64,000 bases of DNA from assembly GCF_019175385.1 (NCBI RefSeq), contig NC_083338.1, positions 69,696,712 to 69,760,711 of the forward strand. Direction: 5' to 3'. Position 1 is the first letter of the stretch, and the number at the start of each line of letters is the position of its first letter. A program made the position numbers and the translations under genes. This stretch comes from Lycium barbarum. Taxonomy: Eukaryota > Streptophyta > Magnoliopsida > Solanales > Solanaceae. Shown piece by piece: positions 11,699-24,937 of the stretch. The notes under the pieces were generated by a model. The model saw nothing but the letters and a program-made list of their open reading frames with translations. It was not told where the DNA came from and did not search any database.

Positions 11699-13294
11699 AA
11701 CCAAGTTACGGCCACTGTTTTGTTCACTCCAGATCAGATTTTAAGTCATTAAATAAGGGATCCAAGTTTATTATTTCATTTCCACATTTCATCCCTTCTC
11801 TCTAAAACATCTCTCTACGTTTATTCCACAAGTTTCAATGATTATTAGTCATCCACAACACAAATCAAGTGAATCAAGTGTATCAAGTGTAAGGAAACCC
11901 ATTAAGATCTTTTAAGTCAAGAAATCTCATTGGAGGAAAAACTAGGGTTTTTCTCAAGTGAAGTGTTTGCACCCAAGGTTCATTCCTACACCATATAAGG
12001 TAAGTTTTATGACATTTCCTTGTTGTTTAAGGTATTTGAAAGTTAAAACACTTGGATTAGATGAGAATAGAAAAATGGGTCATGAATGATGAATAGTGAC
12101 ATTATGAGGAGTAGTTTGAATTGAACCATGATTCTTGTTGTGTTGTGATATGAATGTGTTATAAATGATGTTAAGATCATGAAAATGTACATTGTATATA
12201 AATGGACGAAGTCGGGTGATATGACCATGAATATGGGTGAATTGGGAGCGAATTGAGAAATCTAGATAATGTGGTTAATGTAAATGATTAATGGCCATTG
12301 TTATGGTATTGTGAATGTATTGTTGACGTTTGGCAGTTGAATTACTATATGGAGGAATGTCGTATAAATAAAGGAGATGCTTTCTGATTTTCTCTAGCTT
12401 TAGCCATGTGTGCTAGTTGTCGATTCTAACGATAGTATGACTTTAATGAAGGTATAAACGCAACCGTTGAAAGAGAACGTGCAAATGGTAAATAGTCGAA
12501 CGAAAAGGTATGTAAGGCTAACCCTTATTTCATAAGGCATGGTTCTTTGGCCTAACGTCTAAATCGTTTATAAGTTTATGATTTCTTCAAATGATTGATC
12601 TTCCGAGCTAGTAAGCTCACGATGCTTGATATGCTACGATAGTACTAAGTTCCTCGTATGACGAGTAGGCCTATTAAGGTAGATGAGATGAATGACGATA
12701 ATAGTGATAATGTTATTGATGACGACTACAAGGGTAATAATGATGACGATAATGATGACGATTATGATAATGATGTTAATAGTAAAGATGCCTATGAGCT
12801 ATTATGTATATGTGTCTATGTATGACTATTATGGGACCCCGAGCTTATGGGGCCGGGTAAGATATGTAAATAAGTATGTATATGATTATGTAACACGCGC
12901 ACACCTCTGCAGATGGTACGGATAACCCTGATGCCTTGGTAGGGCCAGGTATGTATAACCTTGAGCCTTGGCTGGCCAAGTATGTATGAAACACCGAACC
13001 TTCGTGGTCGGGCATGCTATATATATGTATATATCTATACTATGTATATGACATCAATATGAGTAAGAATACGTTATGTATATAAGAGGTAAACGATACG
13101 AATGAGACTGAAGATATGTAAATGGTTACGGATACGGATATGGAGGTATGTACACAAATACGCATTAGAAATGGAAAGTTCCTATGTAAGGTAAGTAAGT
13201 GCCTATGACGCTGATATTACTGTTTCCCATCCTGTGCTATTTCTCATGATTGCTCATTATGCTTCTATATTGATATTGATCATGCTTCACATAC

Positions 13295-13335
13295 TCAGTA
13301 CATTTTTCGTACTGACGTCCTCTTGTTTGTGGTCG
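13295..13335 (+). other. Two-hairpin LTR module (copy in A)
   Basis: TCAGTAC (13295-13301) pairs with GTACTGA (13309-13315). CGTCC (13316-13320) pairs with GGTCG (13331-13335) with one mismatch here. The 3' LTR copy (40138-40177) has the perfect CGTCC/GGACG stem. Confidence 0.7.
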
Positions 13336-13795
13336 CTGCGTCATGCCCGCGCACAGGGAGATAGGCTTGATCCATAGCTGCTTACTCAGAGATTACATAG
13401 CAGAGCTCCATTTCATTCGGAGCCATAGCTTTTGGGTACTTATTCTTTTGTGTATATAATTATTGGCATAGCGGGGTCCTGTCCCGCCCATGTGATATGT
13501 TATACTCTTCTTAGAGGCTCGTAGTCATTTGTATATGGTTAGATATGTCTGGGCTTGTCGGCGTATATTTTGTATCTCATTTTGATAGCCTTGTTGGCTC
13601 ATGTACGTTGACGTGGCATAGGTGCCAATTATGATATAAAGGCATTGTCATCCAATGGGACTAGCATGATGAATGAGTAGAATTATGTGTTTAATTATGT
13701 GGCTCCCCTAGATGCAAGCTTAAGTGTAAGTTAAGGGGTGCCCGGGTGGGCTAGCACCGGGCGCTCGTCGCGGCCCCCCTAGACGGGTCGTGACA

Positions 13796-14005
13796 AAAAT
13801 CGTATCAGAGCAGTTTAGTCCTGGGGTGTGTCTACGAGTCGTGTCTAGTAGAGTCTTGGTTATGGGTGTGTTGCGCGCCACACTTATAAACAAGAAGCTG
13901 CGGGTATTTTAGGAATAAATGACCTTCCTTCTTTATAGGAATCGTGCGATAGAGCTATGATATGAGAAATTCTTGTTCCTTAACCGTGTGCTATGTATTT
14001 CAGAA
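13796..14005 (+). promoter_or_regulatory. Element A leader and primer-binding site
   Basis: tcgtatcagagc at 13800-13811 is one mismatch from the initiator-tRNA-Met primer site and starts five bases after the LTR. The rest is the untranslated leader, including a gcgcgccacactta segment conserved in B, C, H and L. Confidence 0.75.
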
Positions 14006-15021
14006 ATGCCTATAAAGAAAAAGGCTACAGCAGCCCAAAAGGGCAAGACGGTGGCAGAAAAGCGGGCTGAAAGAGCACCGCCACCGGTAGTAGAGGAAAG
14101 TGAGTCCAAGAGTGCGGCTCAATCTCAGTCCTCCCAGATAGTGCCTATTACTGAGGAGCGTGAGGGAGCCTCAGCCCCAGCTCTAGCACCTCCAGCTCCT
14201 CCACTGGATGCTTCAGGCCAAGATGTGAAAGAGGCCATACATGTGCTTACTCAGTTGGTTGCGGCCCAGACTCAGAGGCAATGTTCAGGGCTAGGCGATA
14301 GGGCTGTTAGTGATTTCATTACCTTAAACCCTCCGGAATTCATTGGGTCAAGGCCGGAGAAGGACCCTCAGGATTTCATCGATGGTATGTTGAGGATGCT
14401 CCGGTTGATACATGTTTCGGACACCGAATCGGTGGAGCTAGCGTCGTATAGATTGAGGGATGTCTCGATCCAGTGGTATACAGTTTTGATGGCTTCACGG
14501 GGAGCCAATGCACCTCCCTCGGTATGGCAGGAGTTTGTTGATGCTTTTCTCCGACACTATATGCCTCCAGAAGTTCGGCGAGCTAGGGCAGATAAGTTCT
14601 TAAATTTGAGGCAAGGTAGTATGAGTGCTCTAGAGTACAGTATCCGCTTTAATTCTTTGGCTAGGTATGCTTCGGCCATGGTAGCGGATATGGGTGACCG
14701 AGTGCACCGATTTGTGACGGGCCTAGGGCCACATTTGATGGATAGGTGCTTGACTGTGTCCCTTTAGGACAATATGGATATTGCACGCATTCAGGCCCAT
14801 GCTCAGAACTTAGAAGAAACCTTGCAACAGCAGAGAAGTGAAGCGAGCAAGATAGGGGACATGGCAAGAGGGCTAGATCTTTGGGTCCAACGAGCAGGTT
14901 TAGAGGTGGGCACAGGCAGCAGTTTCCCAGGCACCCAGGCTATTCTGTGACTAGTGCACCTCCACGATATTTAGGCCAGAGATTCGACAGATCTACCCGT
15001 TCCGGGCCGAGTCAGAGTTAT
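14006..15021 (+). pseudogene. gag (first part) of element A
   Basis: This region encodes the capsid-like Gag of the retroelement. The ATG at 14006 starts a basic MPIKKKATAAQKGK segment, followed by a Pro/Ala-rich linker and the retrotransposon gag domain (about residues 100-240; motifs ESVELASYRLRDV, ADKFLNLRQG, FNSLARYASAM). A CAG-to-TAG change gives a stop at 14765-14767. A small indel near 14840 shifts the frame, and the reading continues in another frame to 15021, where element B is inserted. The zinc knuckle follows after B at 24938. An upstream in-frame extension from 13973 lacks an ATG, so 14006 is preferred. Confidence 0.88.
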
Positions 15022-17419
15022 TGTTACACCTCGAAAAATTTTCCGTTGGTACGCAAGAGAATGAACTAGTGATTAATATGAGTGCATGATGTCCATGAGC
15101 AAGAAACGACGTTTGATGACCTTAGGCGAGAATTCGAAAGTATCCGATGTGAGACGAGAAAGTTGGCTAAGTTAAGATGAGATACAAGGTGAGCAATGCA
15201 TGTGTATGGACGGGGGTGATTAAAATGAGAAGTCTAAGAAATAAGGGAAGTTGCAGAATTGCAACTGCCCAGTGGTCGTAAATGGCAAAATACGGACCGT
15301 AAATTGCTATACGGTCTGTAAACTGGCAGTCGTAAACTGCCATGCAAAAGCTTCAGCTTTCTGCCCAGCCGAGAAATGGTAAAATACGACCAGGTTTACG
15401 GACCGTAAAGTGATATACGACCCGTAAACTATGGTCGTAAATCACCATGCGTGCAGCCTTACGTTTCTGGTTCTGCTTAAGCTTAAAGACGACCATGAGC
15501 GACGGTCCGTAAACTGAAATACGGACCGTAAACCTCCATGTACGACCACTGTTCACCCAACACAGATTGTTTTTCAATTCATTAAATATGAGGATCAAGA
15601 CTTGTCTTATTTCATTTCCACATTACACCACTTCTCTCTAGAATCATCTCTATACATTTATTTAATAAGTTTTCAAGGATTATAAGTCCCCAACAACGTA
15701 AACAAGTGAATCAACTGTAAGCAAGCCATTAAATACCATTCAAGTCAAGAAATGCAAATGGAGAAAAACTAGGGTTTTGCTCAAAGTGGAGTATGATTAA
15801 CCAAAGCTTGTTCCTACAACTTCTAAGGTAAGATTCATGATTTTTACATGATGTTTAAGGTATTGGAGAATTAAAATACATGAATTGTAGAAAATATGGT
15901 CAAGTAGGTCATGAATGATGAATAGTGACATTTTGTGGAATAGTTTGAATTGAATCATGAATGTTGTTGTGTTGTGATATGAATGCATTATAAATGGTAC
16001 TAAGATCATGAACTAGACGCTTTAGACGAATGGACGAAGTTGGATGTTATGACCATGAATATGGGTGAATTAGAGGCAAATTAAGGAATCTAAATAATGT
16101 GGATAACGTGAATGACCCATTGTTATGATATTTATGAAGGTATAGACGCTAGCATTGGAAGGAAGCGTGCAAGTGTAGAATAGTCCGACGAAAAGGTATG
16201 TAAGGCTAAGTCTTCTTTCATAAGGCATGGTTCCTTGGCCAAACTCTTAAATCCTCTATACGAGTATGCTGTATTCAAGTGATTGACACTCCGAGCTCAT
16301 AAGCTCACGATCCTTAACATGTACTACGATTGTACTACGCCCTCATATGACGAGTAAGCCTAAGATATGGATGTAGCAATAATGACGATGATAGTGATGA
16401 CGATAATAATAATAATGATGCCAAAGGTGCCTACGGGCTATTATACTTATATGTGCCTATGAAGGGCTATAATGATACCCCCGAGCTAATAACGCCGGGT
16501 AGGATATATGTATATGATTATGTATAAAGTATGTGTACGATTACGTAACGCGCGCAAACCTCTGCAGATGGTACGGATAACCCTGAAGCCTTGGTAGGGC
16601 CAGGTAGAAATAACATTGAGCCTTGGTTGGCTAAGTACGTATGAAACACCGAACCTTATGGTCGGGCACGCTATGTATGTATATAAGTGTATGGCTATGT
16701 ATATAATATGAATATGAATGTGAAAAGACTATGTATATGAATGCGAATAGGGGCATGTATATGAATACGAACACTATTATGAAATACGCATGAGAAAAGG
16801 AAAGTTCCTATGAAAGGCAGGTAAGTGCCATGGTGATGATATTATTGTCTTCCCTCCTATGCCACTTTATATATTGTCTATGATGCTTCTATATTGATGT
16901 TAATCATGCTTTACATACTCAGTACATTCTTCGTACTGACGTTCTTTTATTTGTGGATGCTGCGTCATGCCCGCAGGTGCACAGGGAGACAAACTTGATC
17001 CATAGCTGCTTATCCAGAGATTGCATAGCAGAGCTCCATTTCTTTCGGAGCCGCAGCTTTTGGGGTACTCATTCTTTTGTGTACATAATTATGGGCATAG
17101 CGGGGTTCCGTCCCGCTAATGTGATATGTCATACTCTTAGAGGCTCGTAGTCATGTGTATGTGGGTAGAGATGTTCGGCCATGTCGGCCCATGTTTTGTA
17201 TATCTTTTGTTGGCCTCGTCGGCCTTGTACTTATGATGTAGCATAGATGCCTATGATATGTTAAATGATGATGGTCGTCTAATGGGATCAATATGATTAA
17301 CGATAAGAAAAACACGAATTGACTTATGGTTCACCTAAATGTTATGTTATGTACGATAAGGGGGTGCCCGGGAGGGGTAGCACCGGGTGCTCGTCGCGGC
17401 CCCGAGTCGGGTCGTGACA
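15022..17419 (+). repeat. 5' LTR of B
   Basis: 2398 bp. It contains paired U3 boxes starting at 15291/15310, 15397/15416 and 15501/15520 (19 bp apart each time), a TATA-like region near 15580, and the two-hairpin module at 16919-16959. In this copy the second stem carries paired wobble changes (CGTTC/GGATG). It ends gtcgtgaca. Confidence 0.92.
15291..15530. promoter_or_regulatory. Three box pairs in U3 of B
   Basis: TACGGACCGTA/TACGGTCTGTA, TACGGACCGTA/TACGACCCGTA and GACGGTCCGTA/TACGGACCGTA are each offset by 19 bp. The sequence between boxes differs from that in A. Confidence 0.6.
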
Positions 17420-17629
17420 AAAGTGTTATTAGAGCAGTTCAGTCCTAGGATGTGTCTACGAGCCGTGTCTAGTAGAGTCTTGGTTATGGGTGTGTTGCGC
17501 GCCACACTTATAAACAAGAAGCTGCAGACATTTTAGGAATAAATGACCTTCTTTCTTCATAAGAATCGTGCGATAGAGCTATGATGTAAGAAATTCTTGT
17601 TCCTAAATCGTGTGTTGTGTATTTCAGAG
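17420..17629 (+). promoter_or_regulatory. Element B leader and mutated primer-binding site
   Basis: tgttattagagc at 17424-17435 corresponds to tggtatcagagc with several substitutions. The leader to the gag ATG at 17630 is otherwise like that of A. Confidence 0.65.
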
Positions 17630-20600
17630 ATGCCTAAAAAGAAAAAGGCTACAGCAGCCCAAAAGGGCAAGACGGTGGCAGAAAAGCGGGCTGAAAGAGC
17701 ACCGCCACCGGTAGTAGAGGAAGATGAGTCCCAGAGTGCGGCTCAATCTCAGTCCTCCCAGACAGTGCCTATTACCGAGGAGCACGTGGGAGCCTCAGCC
17801 CCAGCTCCAGCTCCTCCACCGAATGCTTCGGGCCAATATGTGAGAGAGGCCATTAATTTGTTGACTCAGTTGGTTGCGGCCCAGACTCAGAGTCCAAGCA
17901 CAGGGCAAGGTCACAGGGCTGTTAGTGCAAGGGCCCGTGACTTCATTGCTTTGAAACCCCCGGAATTCTTTGGGTCGAAACCGAAGGAGGATCCTCAGGA
18001 CTTCATTGACGGTACGTTCAGGATGCTCCGATTGATACATGCTTCAGACACCGAGTCGGTGGAGCTAGCGTCGTATAGATTGAGGGACGTATCAATCCAG
18101 TGGTATACGGTTTGGATGGCTTCACGGGGAGCCAATGCACCTCCGCCGGTATGGCAAGAGTTTGTCGATGCTTTTCTCCGTCATTACTTGCCTCCAGAAG
18201 TTCGGCGAGCTAGGGCCGATAAATTCTTGAATTTGAGGCAAGGTAACATGAGTGCTACAGAGTATAGTCTCTGCTTTAACTCCTTGGCTAGGTATGCTTC
18301 GGCCATGGTAGCGGATATGGGCGATCGGGTGCACCGATTTGTGAAAGGCCTAGGGCCACACTTGATGAATAAATGCTTGACTGCGTCCCTTCAGGACGGT
18401 ATGGATATTGCACGCATTCAGGCACATGCTCAGAACTTAGAAGAAAGCCTACAACAGCGGAGGAGTGAGCGTGAGCAAGATCGGGGACATAGCAAGAGAG
18501 CTAGATCTTCGGGTCCGATAAGCGAGTTTTGAGGCGGACATAGGCAACAGTTTCCCAGCCATCCGGGCTATTCCATAACCAGTCCACCTCCACGATTTTC
18601 AGGCCAAGGCCTTGATAGATCTGATCGTTCAGGGCCGAGTCAGAGTTATTCAGGGTCCCAGTTCAGAGGTGATTCAGGCCAGTCAAGGCCGTCTGTGCCA
18701 CGATGTTCCCAGTGTGGGAAGTCGCATTGGGGTCAGTGCCAATTGGGTTCAAATTTTTACTATTCATGTAGTCGACCGGGCCATATTATGCGTGATTGCA
18801 CCTCAGTGCATGGTAGAGGTAGGACCCAGCCATCAGGGTCGGTAGCCGGATCTTCGGCATCTGTACGCCCTACGGGGCCAGGTTCACATACGCCAGTCGG
18901 CCATGGTAGAGGTAGAGGCAGAGCTCCCAGTACTAGCGGTCCTAAGCACCGTATTTATGCTTTGGCTGGACGCCAAGATCTTGAGTCTTCTCCTGACGTG
19001 ATCACATGTATATTATCGGTATTCTCTCATGATGTATATGCTTTGATTGATTCGGGCTCTAGATTGTCTTATGTTACTCCATACATTGCGGGTCGATTTA
19101 TAGTCGAGCCGGAGTCGATCAAACCTTTTGAGGTGTCCACGCCCGTTGGCGAATAGGTGATAGCTAGCCGAGTGTATAGAGGTTGTGTAGTCGTGATTTG
19201 TGACCGTCGTACCCTGATTTATTTGCATGAACTAGATATGGTATATTTTGATGTCATTATGGGCATGGATTGGTTGGCTTCTTGTTATGCCAATGTTGAT
19301 TGTAGAATGAAGATGGTTCATTTCCAATTTTCGGGAGAACCAGTCTTAGAATGGAAAGGAAATACGGCATCACCAAAAGGTAGGTTTATTTCCTATCTAA
19401 AGGCAAGGAAGATGATCACGAAAGGGTGCATTTATCTCCTAGTGCGAGTTCAAGATGTAGAAGCTGAGTCGCTGACTCTTCAGTCAGTTCCGGTAGTGAA
19501 CGAATTTCTGGATGTATTCCCGGAAGAGCTTCCAGGCCTTCCTCCCGAGCGGGAGATTGATTTTGCGATTGATGTGTTTCCAGACACTAAACCCATATCT
19601 ATTCCTCCCTATAGAATGGCACCCGCTAAGTTGAAAGAATTGAAGGAGCAATTGAATGTGCATCGATTATCGGCAATTGGATAAAGTGACGATTAAGAAC
19701 AAATCCTCTTCCGAGGATTGATGATCTATTTGATCAATTGCAACGTGCCAAGTGATTTTCAAAGATCGATTTGAGGTCCGAGTATCACCAAGTAAGAGTT
19801 AGGGAGAAAGATATCCCTAAGACAGCTTTCAGAACAAGATACGGTCATTTTGAGTTCCGAATGACGTCGTTTGGGTTAACTAATGCACCGGCAGTGTTTA
19901 TGGACTTAATGAACAATGTATTCAGGCCTTTTCTGGATCTATTCGTGATTGTATTCATTGATGATATCCTAGTGTATTCTAGATCCGAGGCAGAACATGC
20001 GGATCACTTGCGTATTGTCCTTGGAGTTCTTCGAACTGGAGAGTTATTCGCGAAGTTTTCCAAATGTGAGTTTTGGTTGAACTCAGTGGCATTTCTGGGC
20101 CACATTGTTGCGGCTGACGGTATTCGAGTGGATAGCCAAAAGATTGAGGAAGTGAAGACTTAGCGAAGGCCCACGACCCCTATGGAGGTTCGTAGATTTT
20201 TGGGCTTAGCAGGTTATTACAGAAGATTTGTTGAGGGTTTTTCTTCTATTTCTGCACCGCTTACAAAGTTGACTCAGAAGTCAGCCAAGTTTCAATAGAC
20301 AGACGCTTGCGAACGTAGCTTCCAAGAGTTAAAGGGTCGATTGACTTCTGCCCCAGTTCTGACACTTCCAGAGGGATTGGAAGGATACGTTGTTTATTGC
20401 GATGCTTCAGGTGTTGGGCTAGGTTGTGTATTGATGCAACATGGGAAGGTGGTTGCGTATGCTTCCAGGCAGTTACGGAAACATGAGCAGAATTATCCTA
20501 CCCATGACATAGAATTGGCCGCGGTGGTCCATGCATTAAAGATATGGAGACATTACTTATATGGTGTCCATGTGGATGTTTATACAGATCATAAAAACCT

Positions 20601-22335
20601 TCAGTATATCTTCAAGCAGAAAGAGTTGAATTTGCGACAATGACGATGGTTGGAGTTACTAAAGGATTACGATGTTGATATCTTGTATCACCCCGAAAAG
20701 GCTAACGTTGTGGCTGACGATCTTAGCCACAGATCCATGGGAAGTCTAAGTGATGTACGACCGGAAAAGAAAGAGATGGCCCGTGAGCTTCAACAGTTAG
20801 CGAGCCTAGGAGTCCGAGTGGTGGACTCAGGTAGCAGCGGAACTACTATTCAGAATTCAGCAGTTTCATCTCTAGTAGCGGAAGTAAAAGAGCGACAATA
20901 CGAGGATCCCATGCTAATGCAGTACAGAGATACACTCCCTCAGAAGGAGGAGGAGTCATTTGATAATTCGGAAGACGGAGTTCTCCGATGTCGAGGCAGG
21001 TTATGTGTTCCCGATGTGGTAGGTCTACGTCACTAAATATTGAGGGAATCTCATTGTTCCCGTTACTCCGTACACCCCGGAGCGACAAAAATGTATCATG
21101 ATCTTAAGTCTATATATTGGTGGAATGGGATGAAGAAAGATGTAGCGGAATTTGTAGCTCAATGTCCTAATTGCCAACAAGTGAAGATCGAGCACCAAAA
21201 GCCTGGTGGCTTGTTGCAAGCTATAGAAATCCCGACGTGGAAGTGGGAACTGATTAATATGGACTTCATCACAGGGTTACCCTGTTCTCGACGTAAATAT
21301 GATTCTATATGGGTCATCGTGGATAGACTCACAAAGTCAGTGCATTTCTTACTGGCCAGAACGACCCATATGGCAGAAGATTATGCCAAGCTTTATCTTA
21401 AAGAGATAGTGATACTCCATGGCGTTCCGGTATCCATTATCTCCGATAGAGGGACTCAGTTTACAGCTAAGTTTTGGGAGTCTTCTCAAGAGGGTTTAGG
21501 GACCCAAGTGCGCCTTAGCACGGCGTTTCACCCACAGACCGATGGGCAGGCCAAATGTACTATTCAGACTCTTGAAGATATGTTACGGGCATGTATGATG
21601 GATTTTGGAGGAAACTGGGATGACCATTTTCCACTCATTGAGTTTGCTTACAATAACAGTTATCATTCTAGCATTCAAATGGCACCGTATGAAGCTCTAT
21701 ATGGGCGAAAGTGTAGATCCCCAATTGGGTGGTTTGAAACTGGAGAGGCCAAGTTGATAGGGCCAGATTTGGTCCAGCAAGCTATAGAGAAAGTCAAGCT
21801 CATACAAGATCGGTTATTAGCGGCTCAAAGTCGCCAGAAGTCCTATGCGGATAATCGTCGAAGGGACTTAGAGTTCCAAGTTAAGGATTGGGTATTCTTG
21901 AAAGTGTGGCCAATGAAAGGCGTTATGAGATTTGGCAAAAAGGGGAAGCTCAGTCCCCGGTATATCGGACCCTATGAGATTGTGCGCAAAATAGGCAAAG
22001 TGGCCTATGAGCTAGATCTACCTCCTGATTTGGAGTCAGTCCATCCAGTATTTCATGTCTCGATGCTTCGGAAGTGTGTTGGAGATCCTACGAGGATCAT
22101 CCCAGTGAATGATATTCAAGTGACAGAAAAGTTAGCTTATGATGAAATACCCATTGCCATATTAGATAGGCAAGTACGGAGACTTAGAAACAAAGAAGTG
22201 GCCTCAGTTAAGGTCTTATGGAGGAACAACAATCGAGAGGAAATGACGTGGGAAGCAGAAGAGAGTATGCGATCCAAATACCCACATCTATTTCATCCCT
22301 TGGAAGAAGTACAAAATGAGACGTCGAGATCATAA
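17630..22335 (+). pseudogene. gag-pol of element B (broken)
   Basis: Order: Gag (basic start, gag domain, CCHC knuckle near 18765-18810), aspartic protease (ALIDSGS near 19040), reverse transcriptase with FIDD near 19960, RNase H (YCDASG near 20400, TDHKNLQ near 20590), integrase with HHCC zinc finger (H near 21055, CPNC near 21165) and DDE core, and a C-terminal chromodomain (VLWRNNN, MTWEAEE near 22215-22260). Stops lie at 18530, 19154, 19753, 20161, 20296, 20641 and 21034. A deletion of about 92 bp near 19669, plus 2 bp nearby, removes the first conserved RT block and shifts frame. The first Cys of the zinc knuckle is Tyr. The integrase catalytic Glu is Lys (codon 21553-21555). The integrase-chromodomain stretch from 21040 to 22335 is otherwise open. 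Confidence 0.93.
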
Positions 22336-22538
22336 GGTATGCATGTTTTCCTTTTATGCTTTTGGGTCGTGTGTGGCCAATTTTTATGTTATTATGTAGT
22401 GGCCCTGTGTGGCATCGATATTATGGGCTGTTGTGGCAGGATGGCAGTGCCATAATGTAGGGGAAACTCTAGCGAAATATTTATAGAATCCCCGAAGACT
22501 TTAACATTCGAGGACGAATGTTCTTAAGGGGGGAAGAA
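22336..22538 (+). promoter_or_regulatory. Element B 3' untranslated region with polypurine tract
   Basis: About 200 bp follow the chromodomain stop. It ends in aaggggggaagaa (22526-22538) directly before the 3' LTR, the expected plus-strand primer. An inverted segment cattcgaggacgaatg lies just upstream and recurs in A and H. Confidence 0.85.
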
Positions 22539-24932
22539 TGTTACACCTCGGAAAATTTTCCGTTGGTACGCAAGAGAATGAACTAGTGATGAATATGAGT
22601 GCATGATGTCCATGAGCAAGAAACGACGTTTGATGACCTTAGGCGAGATTTCGAAAGTATCCGATGTGAGACGAGGAGGTTGGCTAAGTTAAGATGAGAT
22701 ACAAGGAGAGCAATGCGTGTGTATGGACGGGGGTGATTAAAATGAGAAGTCTAAGAAATATGGGAAGTTGCAGAATTGCAACTGCCCAGTGGTCGTAAAT
22801 GGCAAAATACGGACCGTAAATTGCTATACGGTCTGTAAACTGGCAGCCGTAAACTGCCATGCAAAAGCTTCAGCTTTCTGCCCAGCCGAGAAATGATAAA
22901 ATACTACCAGGTTTACGGACAGTAAAGTGATTTACGGCCCGTAAACCATGGTTGTAAATCACCATGCGTGCAGCCTTAAGTTTCTGGTTCTGCTTAAGCT
23001 TAAAGACGACCACGAGGGACGGTCCGTAAACTGAAATACGGACCGTAAACCTCCATGGACGACCACTGTTCACCCAGCACAGATTGTTTTTCAATTCATT
23101 AAATATGAGGATCAAGACTTGTCTTATTTCATTTCCACATTACACCATTTCTCTCTAGAATAATCTCTCTACATTTATTTCATAAGTTTTCAAGGATTAT
23201 AAGTCCCCAACAACATAAACAAGTGAATCAAGTGTAAGCAAGCCATTAAATACCATTCAAGGCAAGAAATGCAAATGGAGAAAAACTAGGGTTTTGCTCA
23301 AAGTGGAGTATGATTAACCAAAGCTTGTTCCTACAACTTCTAAGGTAAGATTCATGATTTTTACATGATGTTTAAGGTATTGGAGAATTAAAATACATGG
23401 ATTGTAGAAAATATGGTCAAGTAAGTCATGAATGATGAATAGTGACATTTTGTGGAATAGTTGGAATTGAATCATGAATGTTGTTGTGTTGTGATATGAA
23501 TGCATCATAAATGGTACTAAGATCATGAACTAGACGCTTTAGACGAATGGACAAAGTTGGATGTTATGACCATGAATATGGGTGAATTAGAGGAAAATTA
23601 AGGAATCTAAATAATGTGGATAACGTGAATGACTAATGGCCATTGTTATGATATTCATGAAGGTATAGACGCTAGCATTGGAAGGAAGCGTGCAAGTGTA
23701 TAATAGTCCGACGAAAAGGTATGTATGGCTAACCCTTCTTTCATAAGGCATGGTTCCTTGGCCAAACTCTTAAATCCTCTATACGAGTATGTTGTATTCA
23801 AGTGATTGACACTCCGAGCTCATAAGCTCACGATCCTTAACATGTACTACGCCCTCATATGACAAGTAAGCCTAAGATATGGATGTAGCAATAATGACGA
23901 TGATAGTGATGACGATAATAATAATAATGATGCCAAAGGTGCCTACGGGCTATTATACTTATATGTGCCTATGAAGGGATATAATGATACCCCCGAGCTA
24001 ACAACGCCGGGTAGGATATATGTATATGATTATGTATAAAGTATGTGTACGATTACGTAACGCGCGCACACCTATGCAGATGGTACGGATAACCGTGAAG
24101 CCTTGGTAGGGCCAGGTAGAAATAACATTGAGCCTTGGTTGGCTAAGTACGTATGAAACACCGAACCTTAATGGTCGGACACGCTATGTATGTATATAAG
24201 TGTATGGCTATGTATATAATATGAATATGAATATGAAAAGACTATGTATATGAATGCGAATAGGGGCTTGTATACGAATACGAGCACTATTATGAAATAC
24301 GCATGAGAAATGAAAAGTTCCTATGAAAGGCAGGTAAGTGCCATGGTGATGATATTATTGTCTTCCCTCTTATGCCATTTTATATATTGTCTATGATGCT
24401 TCGATATTGATGTTAATCATGCTTTACATACTCAGTACATTCTTCGTACTGACGTCCTTTTGTTTGTGGACGCTGCGTCATGCCCGAAGGTGCACAGGGA
24501 GACAGACTTTATCCATAGTTGCTTATCCAGAGATTGCATAGCAGAGCTCCATTTCTTTCAGAGCCGCAGCTTTTGGGGTACTAATTCTTTTGTGTACATA
24601 ATTATGGGCATAGCGGGGTCCTGTCCCGCTAATGTGATATGTCATACTCTTAGAGGCTCGTAGTCATGTGTATGTGGGTAGAGATGTTCGGCCATGTCGG
24701 CCCATGTTTTGTATATCTTTTGTTGGCCTCGTTGGCCTTGTACTTATGATGTGGCATAGATGCCTATGATATGTTAAATGATGATGGTCGTCTAATGGGA
24801 TCAATATGATTAACGATAAGAAAAACACGAATTGACTTATGGTTCACCTAGATGTTATGTTATGTACGATAAGGGGGTGCCCGGGAGGGGTAGCACCGGG
24901 TGCTCGTCGCGGCCCCGAGTCGGGTCGTGACA
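22539..24932 (+). repeat. 3' LTR of B
   Basis: 2394 bp, with the same structure as the 5' LTR. Its two-hairpin module is at 24432-24472 with the perfect CGTCC/GGACG second stem. Substitutions are scattered relative to the 5' copy. Confidence 0.92.
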
Positions 24933-24937
24933 GTTAT

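Larger units (their letters stand above)
11235..13795 (+). repeat. 5' LTR of A
   Basis: 2561 bp, starting tgttacacctcgg and ending gtcgtgaca. The inferred order is a U3 of about 0.5 kb with paired boxes (11462-11698), a TATA-like attaaataag near 11748, and then a long R/U5 with the two-hairpin module (13295-13335). A third possible stem, GCGGG...CCCGC, is at 13471-13487. The TATA and transcription-start placement is inference. Confidence 0.9.
15022..24932 (+). mobile_element. Element B: Ty3/gypsy chromovirus (Tekay/Del type)
   Basis: A complete 9.9-kb element with LTRs 15022-17419 and 22539-24932 and an exact TSD gttat (15017-15021 and 24933-24937), inserted in the gag of A. It is a sister subfamily of A: the internal coding region is very similar, while the LTRs diverge after the shared tgttacacctcg start. 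LTRs differ by roughly 4% in a sampled 190 bp. A single gag-pol region (17630-22335) is disrupted by stops and a deletion in RT, so B cannot move on its own. Confidence 0.94.

Noticed and set aside
13973..14005. Upstream extension of gag (MFLNRVLCISE in B and A)
   Set aside because: The first codon of these extensions is not ATG. The conserved start across A, B, C and H is the MPxKK ATG.
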